From: an uncultured Clostridia bacterium
GTDB taxonomy: Bacteria; Bacillota; Clostridia; TANB77; CAG-508
DNA: 18,400 nucleotides
Reading direction: 5' to 3'
Assembly (NCBI GenBank): GCA_934167365.1
Contig: CAKPKU010000027.1
Span: 1-18,400 of the forward strand
The position numbers and the translations under genes were made by a program. The notes below the pieces were generated by a model. It ran no database searches. It was not told the DNA's origin and saw only the letters and a program-made list of their open reading frames with translations. Within the stretch, counting starts at the first letter, position 1. Every line of letters starts with the position of its first letter. This document shows positions 1 to 12,300 of this stretch, piece by piece.

Positions 1-137
1 TCATATTATCTTTATGTTTCGTAAAAATTATTATATTCTCGGATTATTTTCCGAAACTTCTTGACACCAATTGAAAAAATTTTAAAAAAAATTTTACAAA
101 AAACAAAATCATTTGAAATGCATCTATTCAGTATATA

Positions 138-172
138 GAACAATAGCGGACAAAGTCCGCGTTAAATTGTTC
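138..172. repeat. Compound palindromic hairpin
   Basis: The inner stem GCGGAC (146-151) pairs with GTCCGC (155-160) across an AAA loop. The outer stem GAACAAT (138-144) pairs with ATTGTTC (166-172), giving 13 base pairs with a small asymmetric internal bulge. It is the only GC-rich patch in the region. It resembles REP-like palindromes or a processed or terminating 3' end, but the nearest T-tract on the minus strand is some 25 bases away, too far for a standard intrinsic terminator. Confidence 0.6.
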
Positions 173-178
173 GTGCTC

Positions 179-199
179 CAAAATTACGTAATAATTTTG
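179..199. repeat. Second inverted repeat next to the compound hairpin
   Basis: CAAAATTA (179-186) pairs with TAATTTTG (192-199) around a five-base CGTAA loop. It lies seven bases from the compound hairpin, so the two could form a paired element. The stem is AT-rich and would be weak. No T-tract follows on either strand. Confidence 0.5.
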
Positions 200-350
200 T
201 GTTCAATGTTTTGGCAATTATGACTATTTTAGAACGACATTTATGCTATTTTTAGCAAATATAACCTTTCCTTCTTTGAGTTTTTGAAAAAACCTTTCAA
301 ATAAGCTCTAAGACATACGATTTTTTTATAACGTTTACAGATTAGTTTTT

Positions 351-3300
351 TTATTTCTTATTTTCCACAACTTTTTCTTTAATAATTTTTCCACCTACTG
401 CTATTATTGAAATAAATGCTAATGCAATTATTACATATGTTATTTGTGCAGATCCTGTTTTTACTGTTAACATTACTGGTGCATCATCTATGTCATCTTC
501 TCCTAATACTTCATTATCAGGTGTTGAATCTATATCTGGTGTTCCGTGTGAATTATAGTCTCTACTTATTTCTGCAATGTTATTTTTTAATCCCATATTA
601 GTTGATGAATTAATCCATGTTAATACTACTGTTACTTCTGCGCTTTCTCCTGGTTGTAGTAATGTGTCTGCTAATTCATTAGTTACAATAGTACCATCAC
701 TTGATTTTGCCCATGTTGGATTATCTACTTGCTCAAATTTTAATCCATTTGGTATATAATCTTTTATTTCTTTAGCATATCCTGCAATTTCACCTTGGTT
801 TGTTACTCGTATACTATATCTAAATTTAACAACTAGCTCTGATAAATTCTTCTTTTTAAGATCTACTTTCACAACTTCTTCAGGATCATCTTCAGCTTTA
901 TGATTTGTTTGTGTTATAGTTTCATTTCCGTTTTGTATAATGATAGCTTGTGTTACCCATTTTCTTAAGGCTAGATCAAAGTATTTTACTCTAATTTTTT
1001 CAATATCTTGATCATCTTCACCATCAACCCATTTTCCTGGTGTTGAATCTCTATCTGTTACTGTATTTCCTTCATCATCTGTTTCTTCAACTATTTGTGC
1101 ATAATTTATTATAATTCTATCTGAAGTATTTGGCTCTGTTACCCTGAACTCTACTTCTACATCTCTATAATCTAGGCTTGTCATAGTGCTTGGGTCAAAT
1201 GCTTTTAATAGGTTGTTTTCGCCTTTATCTTTTGATAAATAATCTGTTAATATGTATTTAGCATTATTTACATTTTCTGTATAATCGCCATTTTCATCTA
1301 ACAATTTCCATCCATATTTTGCATTTATGCTTCCATCGCCATCTTCATATTTTACAAATTCTAATCCTTCTGGTATATCATCTCTAATAACGCTTGCATA
1401 TGCATCTTCTGGTCCTTCATTGTATATTCTTAATGTATATTTTACTATATCATTTGTACATACTAAAACTGGATCCTTTGGATGTTCATATTCTGCTGTT
1501 GTTGATTTTTTGTTTACTAAATTATCTGTATTTACATTAGGTATTCTTTCTGTAATTTCATTTGAATTTACAGCTGTTATAAATTTACGTAATGATAAGT
1601 CATATTCTTTAGTTCTTTCTTTTTCAATATATACTTTTTCAAAATCATCATCATCTTCTTGGTGATCATTGTATTTTGGTAAATCTTCATCTGATGGTAA
1701 TTTTTCATTTCCACCTTCTGAATCTCTGTCTTTTACATCATCTTTATTTTCATCTTTTTCTTCTGTTATTGCTGCTATATTTGTAAAGTTTTTATCTACT
1801 GGTGCATTTTCTTTTATTCTACATTCAATTTGTACATCTGCATAGTCTAATTTTGATCCATCGAATGCTTCTAATAATGTATTTTCTAGATAATTTGTTG
1901 TTATTGTTCTGTCATCAAGTTTAACCCATTTGAATTTATCATTTATGCTTCCATCACTTTTTGTATACTCAACAAATTCAAGCTCTTCTGGTAAATGATC
2001 TGTGATTTTTGTAGCATATCCAGATATATCACCCTCATTGTAAACTCTTATTGTGTATATTACTTTATCTCCGACAGCTGCTTTTAGTGGTGTTTTACTG
2101 TGTTTATATATTGCTGTTGTTGTGCTTTGGTCTCCATCTGTTAATGGGCTTATGTCTACTTCTGGAGCTCTACTATTACCGTTCTCTTTTGAGTATTGTG
2201 TTTTGCCTATTTGTACTATGAATTTTCTTAATGCTAAATCAAATTCTTTTTTAGAATTTAATGTGTTTGTTATTATTGTTGTGTCATCTTTTACGGTTAA
2301 AGTTTTTGTATATCCTGTTACTTCTCCTACTTCTTCTATTGTGTATTTTATGTCTGATCCGTTTGATTTTTTTGGTAAGTTTGACCATGTGTAAGTCCAA
2401 TTATTTTCTTCACTTAATGTTACTTCTTCATATTTATCTCCATTTGCTAATAATTGTACTTGAATGCTTGTTGGTCTTGTATTTTCTTCATTTTCATTAT
2501 CAATCCAATTTTTCTTTACAGTTTTTGACACTTTTTCTGGTGTGTGTGTATTTGTTATTATTGTTGTATCTCCTTCTACCTTTGTTGATGATGTGTATCC
2601 TGCTATATTTCTTGTTTCGATTATTTCATAAACTATTTCTTCTCCATTTAGATATTTTGGTAGATTCTTCCATGTGAATGTTTGCTCTTCTGGTTGCCAT
2701 ATTCCATCTTCTCCAGCTGTTAGTATTATTGGATTTTCTATATTTTCTGCTTCATATGGCTCTCCGTTTGCTAATAACTGTACTTGGATGCTTTCTGGTC
2801 TTACTTTATCCTCATCATTATTATCATCCCATACTTTTTGTACTGTTTTTTCTGTTTTTTCTGGTGTGTGTGTATTTGTTATTGTTGTTATATTTCCTTC
2901 TACATCAATTTTTGTTGTATATCCTGTTACTTCTCCTACCTCTTCTATTGTGTATTTTACTTCTTCTCCGTTTACTTTCTTTGGTAAGTTTGACCATGTG
3001 TAGCTCCAATTATTTTCTTTGTTTAATGTTACTGGATTTGTTACTCCTTCTGCTTCGTATTTCTTTCCATCTGCTGATAATTGTACTTGGATGCTCTCTG
3101 GTCTTATTTTGTCTACATCATCACCATCATCCCATACCTTTAGTACTGTTCTTGCTGTTTCTTCTGGTGTAGAAATGTGTATGTTTGTTATTGTTGTTTT
3201 ATCTCCTTCTGTAGAGCTTGCTGTTGTATATCCTGTTACTTCTCCTACCTCTTCTATTGTGTATTTTACTTCTTCTCCGTTTATTTTCTTTGGTAAGTTT

Positions 3301-6300
3301 GACCATGTGTAAGTCCAATTATTGTCTTTGCTTAATGTTACTGGGTTTGTTACTCCTTCTGCTTCGTATTTATTTCCATTTGCTGATAATTGTACTTGAA
3401 TGCTTTCTGGTCTTATTTTGTCTTCATCTTCATTGTCTTCCCATTTTTTCTTTACTGATTTTTCTACTTCTTCTGGTATATGTGTATTTGTTATATTATA
3501 TCCGTTTATTTCTGTTGTGTATCCTTCTACTTTATCTTCTGTTATTGTGTATGTTATTAAATTGTTGTTTTCATCATATTTTGGTAAGCTTGTGAACTCA
3601 TATTTCCATTCTCCTGCTTCGTTTGGTGTTACTTCTGTATCTTTTATTTTTATTCCGTTTTTTAATAAATTTACTTTTATACCTGTTGGTCTTATTCCAT
3701 CTGCATTGTTGTAGTCCTCCCATGTTTTTATTCCGCTTACATCTATGCTTGTTTCATGTTTATTTGTTATGTCATATCCGTTTATTTCTGTTGTATATCC
3801 TTCTACTTTATCTTCTGTTACTGTGTATACTATTAGATTGTTATTTTCATCATATTTTGGTAAGCTTGTAAACTCGTATTTCCATTCTCCTGTTTCATCT
3901 GGTGTTACTTCTATATCTTTTATTTTTGTTCCGTTTTTTAATAGATTTACCTTTATGCTACTTGGTCTTGTGTTTTCTGCATTGTTGTAGTCTTCCCATG
4001 TTTTTGTTCCACTTACATCTATACTTGTTTCGTATTTGTTTGTTATGTCATATCCGTTTACTTCTGTTGTATATCCTTCTACTTTATCTTCTGTTACTGT
4101 GTATGCTATTAAATTGTTATTTTCATCGTATTTTGGTAAGCTTGTAAATTCATATTTCCATTCTCCTGATTCGTTTGGTGTTACTTCTATATCCTCTATT
4201 TTTGTTCCGTTTTTTAATAAATTTACTTTTATGCTTGTTGGTCTTGTATTGTCTGCGTTGTTGTAATCTACCCATGTTTTTGTTCCACTTATGTCTATAC
4301 TTGTTTCATATGTATTTGTTATGTTGTATCCATCTATTTCTGTTGTATATCCTTCTACTTTATCTTCTGTTACTGTGTATGCTATTAAATTGTTATTTTC
4401 ATCGTATTTTGGTAAGCTTGTAAATTCATATTTCCATTCTCCTGCTTCGTTTGGTGTTACTTCTATATCTTTTATTTTTGTTCCGTTTTTTAATAGATTT
4501 ACCTTTATGCTACTTGGTCTTGTGTTTTCTGCATTGTTGTAGTCTTCCCATGTTTTTGTTCCACTTACATCTATACTTGTTTCGTATTTGTTTGTTATGT
4601 CATATCCGTTTACTTCTGTTGTATATCCTTCTACTTTATCTTCTGTTACTGTGTATGCTATTAAATTGTTATTTTCATCGTATTTTGGTAAGCTTGTGAA
4701 CTCATATTTCCATTCTCCTGTTTCATTTGGTTCTACTTCTACTTCTTTTATTTTTGTTCCGTTTTTTAATAAATTTACTTTTATGCTTGTTGGTCTTGTA
4801 TTGTCTGCGTTGTTGTAATCTTCCCATGTTTTTGTTCCACTTATGTCTATACTTGTTTCATATGTGTTTGTTATATCATATCCGTTTACTTCTGTTGTAT
4901 ATCCTTCTACTTTATCTTCTGTCACTGTGTATGTTATTAGATTGTTGTTTTCATCATATTTTGGTAAGCTTGTAAATTCATATTTCCATTCTCCTGTTTC
5001 ATCTGGTGTTACTTCTATATCTTTTATTTTTGTTCCATTTTTTAATAAATTTACTTTTATGCTTGTTGGTCTTGTATTGTCTGCGTTGTTGTAGTCTTCC
5101 CATGTTTTTGTTCCACTTATGTCTATACTTGTTTCATATGTGTTTGTTATGTTGTATCCATCTATTTCTGTTGTATATCCTTCTACTTTATCTTCTGTTA
5201 CTGTGTATACTATTAGATTGTTGTTTTCATCGTATTTTGGTAAGCTTGTAAATTCATATTTCCATTCTCCTGATTCGTTTGGTGTTACTTCTATATCTTT
5301 TATTTTTGTTCCGTTTTTTAATAGATTTACCTTTATGCTACTTGGTCTTGTGTTTTCTGCATTGTTGTAGTCTTCCCATGTTTTTGTTCCGCTTACATTT
5401 ATGCTTGTTTTGTATGTATTTGTTATGTTGTATCCATCTATTTCTGTTGTATATCCTTCTACTTTATCTTCTGTTACTGTAAATACTATTAGATTGTTGT
5501 TTTCATCGTATTTTGGTAAACTTGTAAATTCATATTTCCATTCTCCTGCTTCGTTTGGTGTTACTTCTATGTCTTTTATTTTTGTTCCATTTTTTAATAG
5601 ATTTACTTTTATGCTTGTTGGTCTTGTATTATCTCCGTTATTGTAATCAACCCATGTTTTTGTTCCGCTTACATTTATGCTTGTTTCATATGTGTTTGTT
5701 ATGTTATATCCATCCACTTTTGACTCGTAGTTTTCTACCTTGTCTTCTGTTACTGTGTATGCTATTAAGTTGTTATTTTCATCGTATTTTGGTAAGCTTG
5801 TGAACTCATATTTCCATTCTCCTGCCTCATCTGGTGTTACTTCTATATCTTTTATTTTTGTTCCATTTTTTAATAAGTTGACTTTTATGCTACTTGGTCT
5901 TGTGTTGTCTGCGTTATTGTAATCAACCCATGTTTTTGTTCCGCTTACATCTATACTTGTTTCGTATTTGTTTGTTATATCATATCCGTTTATTTCTGTT
6001 GTGTATCCTTCTACTTTGTCTTCTGTTATTGTGTATGTTATTAGAACTTTGTTTTCATCATATTTTGGTAAATCTGTAAACTCATATTCCCATTTTCCTG
6101 CTTCGTTTGGCTCTACTGTTTTACTTTCTACCTCTGTTCCATTTGCAAACAATCTTACTGTTATTCTTTCTGGTCTTGTATTTTCTGCGTTGTTGTAATC
6201 TTCCCATGTTTTTGTTCCTGATATATTAATTAGCTCTGTATTTGTTATTGTTGTTATATCTCCATTCACATCCTTACTTACTTTATATCCATCTACTGTT

Positions 6301-9300
6301 AGCTCTTCAATTGTGTATTCGACAGTAGTTCCATCTATTTCTACTGGTAAGTTTTGCCATGTGTAAGTCCAATTATTTTCTGCATTTAATGTTACTGGGT
6401 TTGTTACTCCGTCTGCTATATATTCTTTTTCATTTGCTAATAATTTTACTTTAATACTTTCTGGTCTTGTTTCACCATTTCCATCTACCCATACCTTTTT
6501 AACTGTTTTTTCTACCACATTTCCTGGTATATATACAGTATCAAAGTCATCATCATCTTCATTTCCTGGGTAATATCCTAATTTTTCAACCTTTTCTAAA
6601 TCAGTTCCTGAATATGACTCTTTTGGATTTATAACGTGTGTTTTATACCAATTTTCCAAATCCAATGAACCTGATATTGAATTTGCTGATGAATCTACAT
6701 CCGAATTTACTTGATTTCCATCTGTGAAATATGATCCGTATTCATTTCCTGCTATGTCTTTTTGAGCTGTTATTTCTGCTCTATTTGTTAAGTATGTTGT
6801 ATTATTTGATTTTTCTTTTGTAACCTTACATACAACTTCTACATAAGGTGTTTCTTCTAATGTTCCTGATACTAATTGTTTTATTGTATTTCCTTTTTCT
6901 TCTGTTGATTCTAATAATGTATTTTCTAATTTGTGTGTTTTGATTGCTGTTACTTTGCCGTTTTCATCTGTTTTTGCTACTTCCCAACCATATGAAGTAT
7001 TTATTTCGTTATCTACTATATATTCCAATCCATCTGGTAGATAATCTACAATTTCACTTGCATAACCACTCATATCGCCTTCGTTGTATACATTTATTTT
7101 GTATGTTACTATATCATCTTTTTCAACTTTTACTGCTTCTTTTGTGTGAACGTAATTTGCAGTACTTGATTTTTGTAATCCTGCTAACATATTTGAATTT
7201 ACTTTTGGTGCTCTTGATTCTCCTGTTATAGTTTGTACATCTGTTCCATTTACTGCTGTTATATATTTACGTAAACTTAAGTCAAATCCTTGCTCTTTAT
7301 TTGTTACATTTAATACAATTCTCTGATTATTTTTTATTGTTACATCAACATGATCATTTGTCCAAGTTGGAAGTGATGGGTCTGCACTTATTGTTGGAGC
7401 TGAAATATAATTGCTAGTATTTTCATCATTTGTACTATCTGATGCCATTACCTTTGTGCTTGCTAATTTGTAAGATTTTACATCTACTTTTGCTACTGTT
7501 GTTCCCTCTGTTATAGGAGTACCATTTAATGTTCCATCATATAAATTTAATGTTCCATTATTTGTTATAGCATCTGGTGTTCCTATAATAGCAGGTGTTA
7601 CAGTATTAACTACACCATCATTTACACCTATTGTTAATGTTCCATTATTTTCAATTGCAACACCTTGTGTATTTTGAATTTTCGCAGCTATTGTATTTTC
7701 TTCCTCACTTTCATCAATAATGCTTAAGTTTCCAGCATTTTGTATTGTTGCACTTGTTCCTGCATAACTAATAGAATTTGCATTTAAGTTTATTGTTATA
7801 TTTGCATTTGATGAAACTGATACTGAATTACTTAATACAATATCTTTATGTAATATTACTATTCCTGAACTATTTGTTGCTGCATCTATTGCTGATTGTA
7901 ATGTGTCATAATATATTCCTCCAACTGATGCTACATTTTCTACAACTGTGCTTAAATCTAATGTTGCTATTGTATCATTTTCAGAATATTTAATTTTATA
8001 TAGCTCTGGAACTTCTGTAATTGTTCCATATATTGCTTTTGTTGAACCTTTTATTGTTCCATCATAGAACTTAACAGTTCCATTTGATTCATTACTTACA
8101 CCATATGTTCCGCCAATTATTAAAGGTGATTCTGATGTAACCATATCTTCATTATTTCCTATTGTAAGCTTTTGTCCACTACCATTATATAATTCAATCG
8201 CACATGAATTTTCTGATTGTACAGTTCCACCTAATAATATGAATTCTGTTCCGCCATTCATAAATACGCCATATCCATCAGTATTATATATAGAACCATT
8301 TATCATTGTAATTTTTCCTGATGACATCCTTATACTTCCAATTTTACCATTATTAATTATAGTTTCTTCTGATTGTCTCGTTTCCAATGATTTTATTGTA
8401 CCACCATTAATTTCAGCCACTCCATGAATTAATAATTTACTAATACTTCCATCATCAACTTTTATATATGCTCCTGTATCTATATCAATTTGAAGATTTC
8501 CGCCTTTTATATATAATTTTGAAATACTGTCTCTATATTTTCCATTTTCATAAACCTTATTACTAACATCTATATCAGTATTTACAAATTCTCCTCCAGA
8601 TATATTAATAGTTGCAGTTCCTGCATTATCGTATATTCCATATGTATAACTACTATTTGGGCCACTAATTGTTCCATTCGCTATATTTATAACATTTGCA
8701 TTTGATATATCATTATTGTCTGTATATATCATGTATTGTCTTGAATATGCTCCCCATGATCCACTGTAACCTATACAATCATATTCTATATAGTTTAAAT
8801 CAATTGTTCCAGTTCCACTATTATAAATACCGTATTGATATGCATCACTATTTCCAGATTTTAAATATATTTTTCCTTTGTTCCATGTTATAGTTCCATG
8901 TTCTAAATTAGAAATTAATTTTCCTGCCAAATCAGCTGTTGAGGTATTATTGCATAAACTATAATATCCTCCATTGATAATTAATGTACCAGTATTTTCA
9001 ATTAAGTTTCTAGACCAACCTTTTATAGTTCCTGTTCCAGTTACTTTTTTATTTTCATTTTCTGTTTCGCTTGAATCTCTTATTTCAAAGTTTCCACTAT
9101 TTTTAAATATATTATTAAGTGTATATGTAGTTATTACTTTGCCATTTAAATCTAATATCACATTGCCTGTAATCTCTGGTATATGTATACTGTCAGTTAC
9201 AGTTATATTATTAGTCATAGTTATTATATTATTTTCATTTGTAACAGCTGCAAATGCTGATTCTAAATTATCATATTCATCTTCTCCAACTTTAGCTATA

Positions 9301-12300
9301 TTATTATTTTTTGCTAATGTAGTTATATTATTTCCACTTTCATCTGTTACTGTGTTTATTCTATATCCACTTGCTATATTTTTTATACTATTATTTATAA
9401 AAAATTCACCTTTTGTCATTATTTTACCATCATAATAATTTACAGTGCTTGAATCAGACGCATTAATTGCAAAGTATGTTGATTCGCCTGTACTTATTAC
9501 TGGATTGTTTTCATTTACTGTTCCATCATTTATTCCTATATTTAATGTTGATGAATCATTTAGTACTATTGGATTACCATTTTTATATTGAACTGTTCCA
9601 CCTGCTAAATTAAATGTAGATGTTTCTTGCAATCTTACGCAACTTGTAATAGTTCCTGCACTCATATTCATTATTGTATTTCCTGTTATATTAAAATCAC
9701 TTATGGTTACATTCTCGCCATCTATATAAATTTCTCCACCATTACATGCAATTGCATACCCATAATTATGATCTGTTATTGTTCCTCCATGAATATAAAT
9801 GTTACCATACTTCATTTCATTATTAACTTCAATTCCTTTATTGATAATAATACCATAAGAACCACTTACTACTCCGTCATTTATAATAACATTACCTATA
9901 TTATTATTTATAATACCATCTATACTATAGAAATTAGTTCCACTATTAATAATAATATCACCTGTTCCATTGTTTACAGCATCATATGTTTTAATTTCTG
10001 AACTTGTAATACTAATATTATTTGATGAATTATTGTAAATTGCATAGCCTGCTCTTTCTGTTAACTTAATGCTTCCTCCTGTTACATTTAAATCTCCTTT
10101 GCCATCATTATAATAAATATACATATATCCATTAGAACTTGTTATATTAACATTATTTGATTCTATACTATTATTATTTACTATAACCTTCTTATAAACA
10201 TCTGATGTTCCAGCTCCTACTATATTAATTGAAAAAGAACTTAAATTCATTGTTCCATTATTTACAATTAATGATCCAGAGCTTGAAGCTCTTATATTTC
10301 CAGTTGTAGTATCACTTGAATCTTTTATGGTAAATTTTCCGTTATTTACTATTGTTTCTTCATTAGCTGCTAAAATTGCATATCCCTTTAAATCAAGTAC
10401 TGCTGTTAAATTTTCTGGTATTACTATACTAGATTCATCTTGTCCAATAGAAATTTCATTTAATACATTTATTTCATAGCTTTTTGATGTATCTAATTTA
10501 TTTAGAGCTTTTTGGAATTCTGATATTGATGTATACTTTCCTTCATCTATTATTTCTATTATTGGTAATTTTACTAATATTGCAGTTTCTAAAGTATTAT
10601 CTTCATTTACATTTTTCTGTATTTGATATCCTTTTTCTTGGTCAGTTATAGTACCATATATTGATTTTCCTATAGGACCTACACCAGCTCCATCGTAAAA
10701 ATAGAATTTTCCACTTACATTATATATACCATATGTTTTACCTTGTATTACTGGTGATGTAGTATTAACAACTTCACCATTTTCGGTTCCTTCATCTGTT
10801 ATTTTTTCTCCTAGAATAAAGCTAGAATTAGCACCTTCTATTCTTATTCCATCTGAAGTTTTACTTGTTATATTTCCAGATTTTACAGTAAATGTTCCTC
10901 CATTAGTTATTCTTGCTCCATAATCATCTGAAATTATGTCACAATTATCAATTGTAATACTTCCTGCATTAACTCCAATCGAATTTCCATCTGTAATATT
11001 CATACTACAATTTTTTATGTTTATACTAGACTCTGAACCATTGTCATATATTGCCCAACTAAATCTTCCTTCTAAATTTGCATTTTCAATTACTATATTT
11101 CCCTTTTCATTATATATAGCATATACTGTATTTACATTATATCCACATATGTCAACATCCTGAATATATGTTTCTCCATCCATGTTTGTATAAATTCCAT
11201 ATTCATAGCCCGTTGGAATTTTTATTTTTAATCGATCTTTTCCTTCTATTTTTAGAATCTTAACATTTCCTGTAGTTTGGCTATAAATTCCATAATTCCA
11301 ATTTGATGCGTTACTTAGCTCTATATATCCAGATTCTACTGTAAAGTTTGATGATCCAATATTATATACACTATGGCTACCACCTATTATATTTCCATCC
11401 TTCATAATAGTTTCTGTATTGTCAGTATTATATATACCATATATATGTGACGCTGATGACATTTCTATATTACCATTTGTATATGTAAATTTAGAATCTC
11501 CTATATTATTTATAATTTTTAAATTTTCAGAATTTGATGTTATATAAATAATACCATTATTTATTTCTAAATCAGAAGCATTATTTATCACTGGTATAAT
11601 ATTTGCATCTTGATATGATTTTCCACTTCCCTCAAAATAAATGTTAGCTCCATTACCTAAAATAAATTTTCCATATTGCTTTGTTTCATCTTCATTAGTT
11701 ACAATTTGATTATTTATAATGGTAATACTTGATTTTGCAAATATATTATATTCATATAGCTCTTGTACATTTACACTATTAATTGTTAATGAATCAGTAT
11801 TTACATTAGAAGTATATTGACTATAGAATCCCATATATACATAGTATTTCTTACCTCCATCTAATGTATATGTATAATCTTTCGCTTCTTGTGTACTTGT
11901 TAAATTTACCATTCCACCGCTGCTACAATAATAACTTCCTGTTTTTTCTGCTACTGATACAGTTCCGTATTGTCTATCCTGTGAGCTTTGCATTTGTGCA
12001 TTTACTATTAAGTTATATTTTCCTAATTTATCTGTTAAATCAACCTCTATATAATTGTACATCAAGTTTGAATTACCTTTACTTACTAAACTACCATTTT
12101 CTTGTTTTTCAAAGTAATATGTTGAATTTGTATTAACTACGTCTGTATATGTATTAACAAATTTATCATCTTTTGTATCTACTATTTCAATTTTTCCCTT
12201 GTTGTCAAATGTATTATTAGCTAATGCTGTTATCTTTTTTCCATATAAATCAATTTTTATATTTTGACTTTTTCCAATGCTTATGCTTTTATCTTGATAT

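Larger units (their letters stand above)
1..350. other. Noncoding region downstream of the giant gene
   Basis: No coding sequence can be supported; the longest ATG-led frames on either strand are about 20 codons and lack a ribosome binding site. The stretch holds several inverted repeats. The two strongest have their own entries. Others are TTTGAAA/TTTCAAA (283-289 with 295-301), TGCTA/TAGCA (244-248 with 253-257), TCGGA/TCCGA (39-43 with 50-54) and GTTTCG/CGAAAC (16-21 with 52-57). An A/T-only tract at about 69-110 is T-rich on the minus strand. No clear intrinsic terminator or promoter was found. Confidence 0.7.

Noticed and set aside
61..90. TTGACA at 61-66 as a plus-strand promoter -35 box
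   Set aside because: No TATAAT-like -10 follows at 16-18 bases, only an A/T tract, and no plus-strand gene starts downstream.
37..112. Minus-strand ATG ORF of 22 codons downstream of the giant gene
   Set aside because: It reads through the T-rich tract (Phe/Leu/Lys), lacks a ribosome binding site and resembles no known small protein.
283..301. TTTGAAA/TTTCAAA hairpin about 50 bases after the stop as an intrinsic terminator
   Set aside because: The stem is AT-only apart from one pair and no T-tract follows it on the minus strand.
3400..6198. A ladder of plus-strand ORFs of about 80 codons repeating every 276 bp
   Set aside because: They are antisense reflections of the Cna-B repeat, with low-complexity Leu/Phe/Ser-rich translations and no ribosome binding sites.
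3471..6230. Equal-sized direct repeats as a CRISPR or DNA satellite array
   Set aside because: The 276-bp period is a whole number of codons, the unit is coding throughout, and there are no short repeats with unique spacers.
8974..9435. Plus-strand ORF of 153 codons with hydrophobic stretches
   Set aside because: Antisense to beta-helix module 5/4 codons; the apparent membrane character comes from reading AT-rich Asn/Ile/Thr codons backwards.
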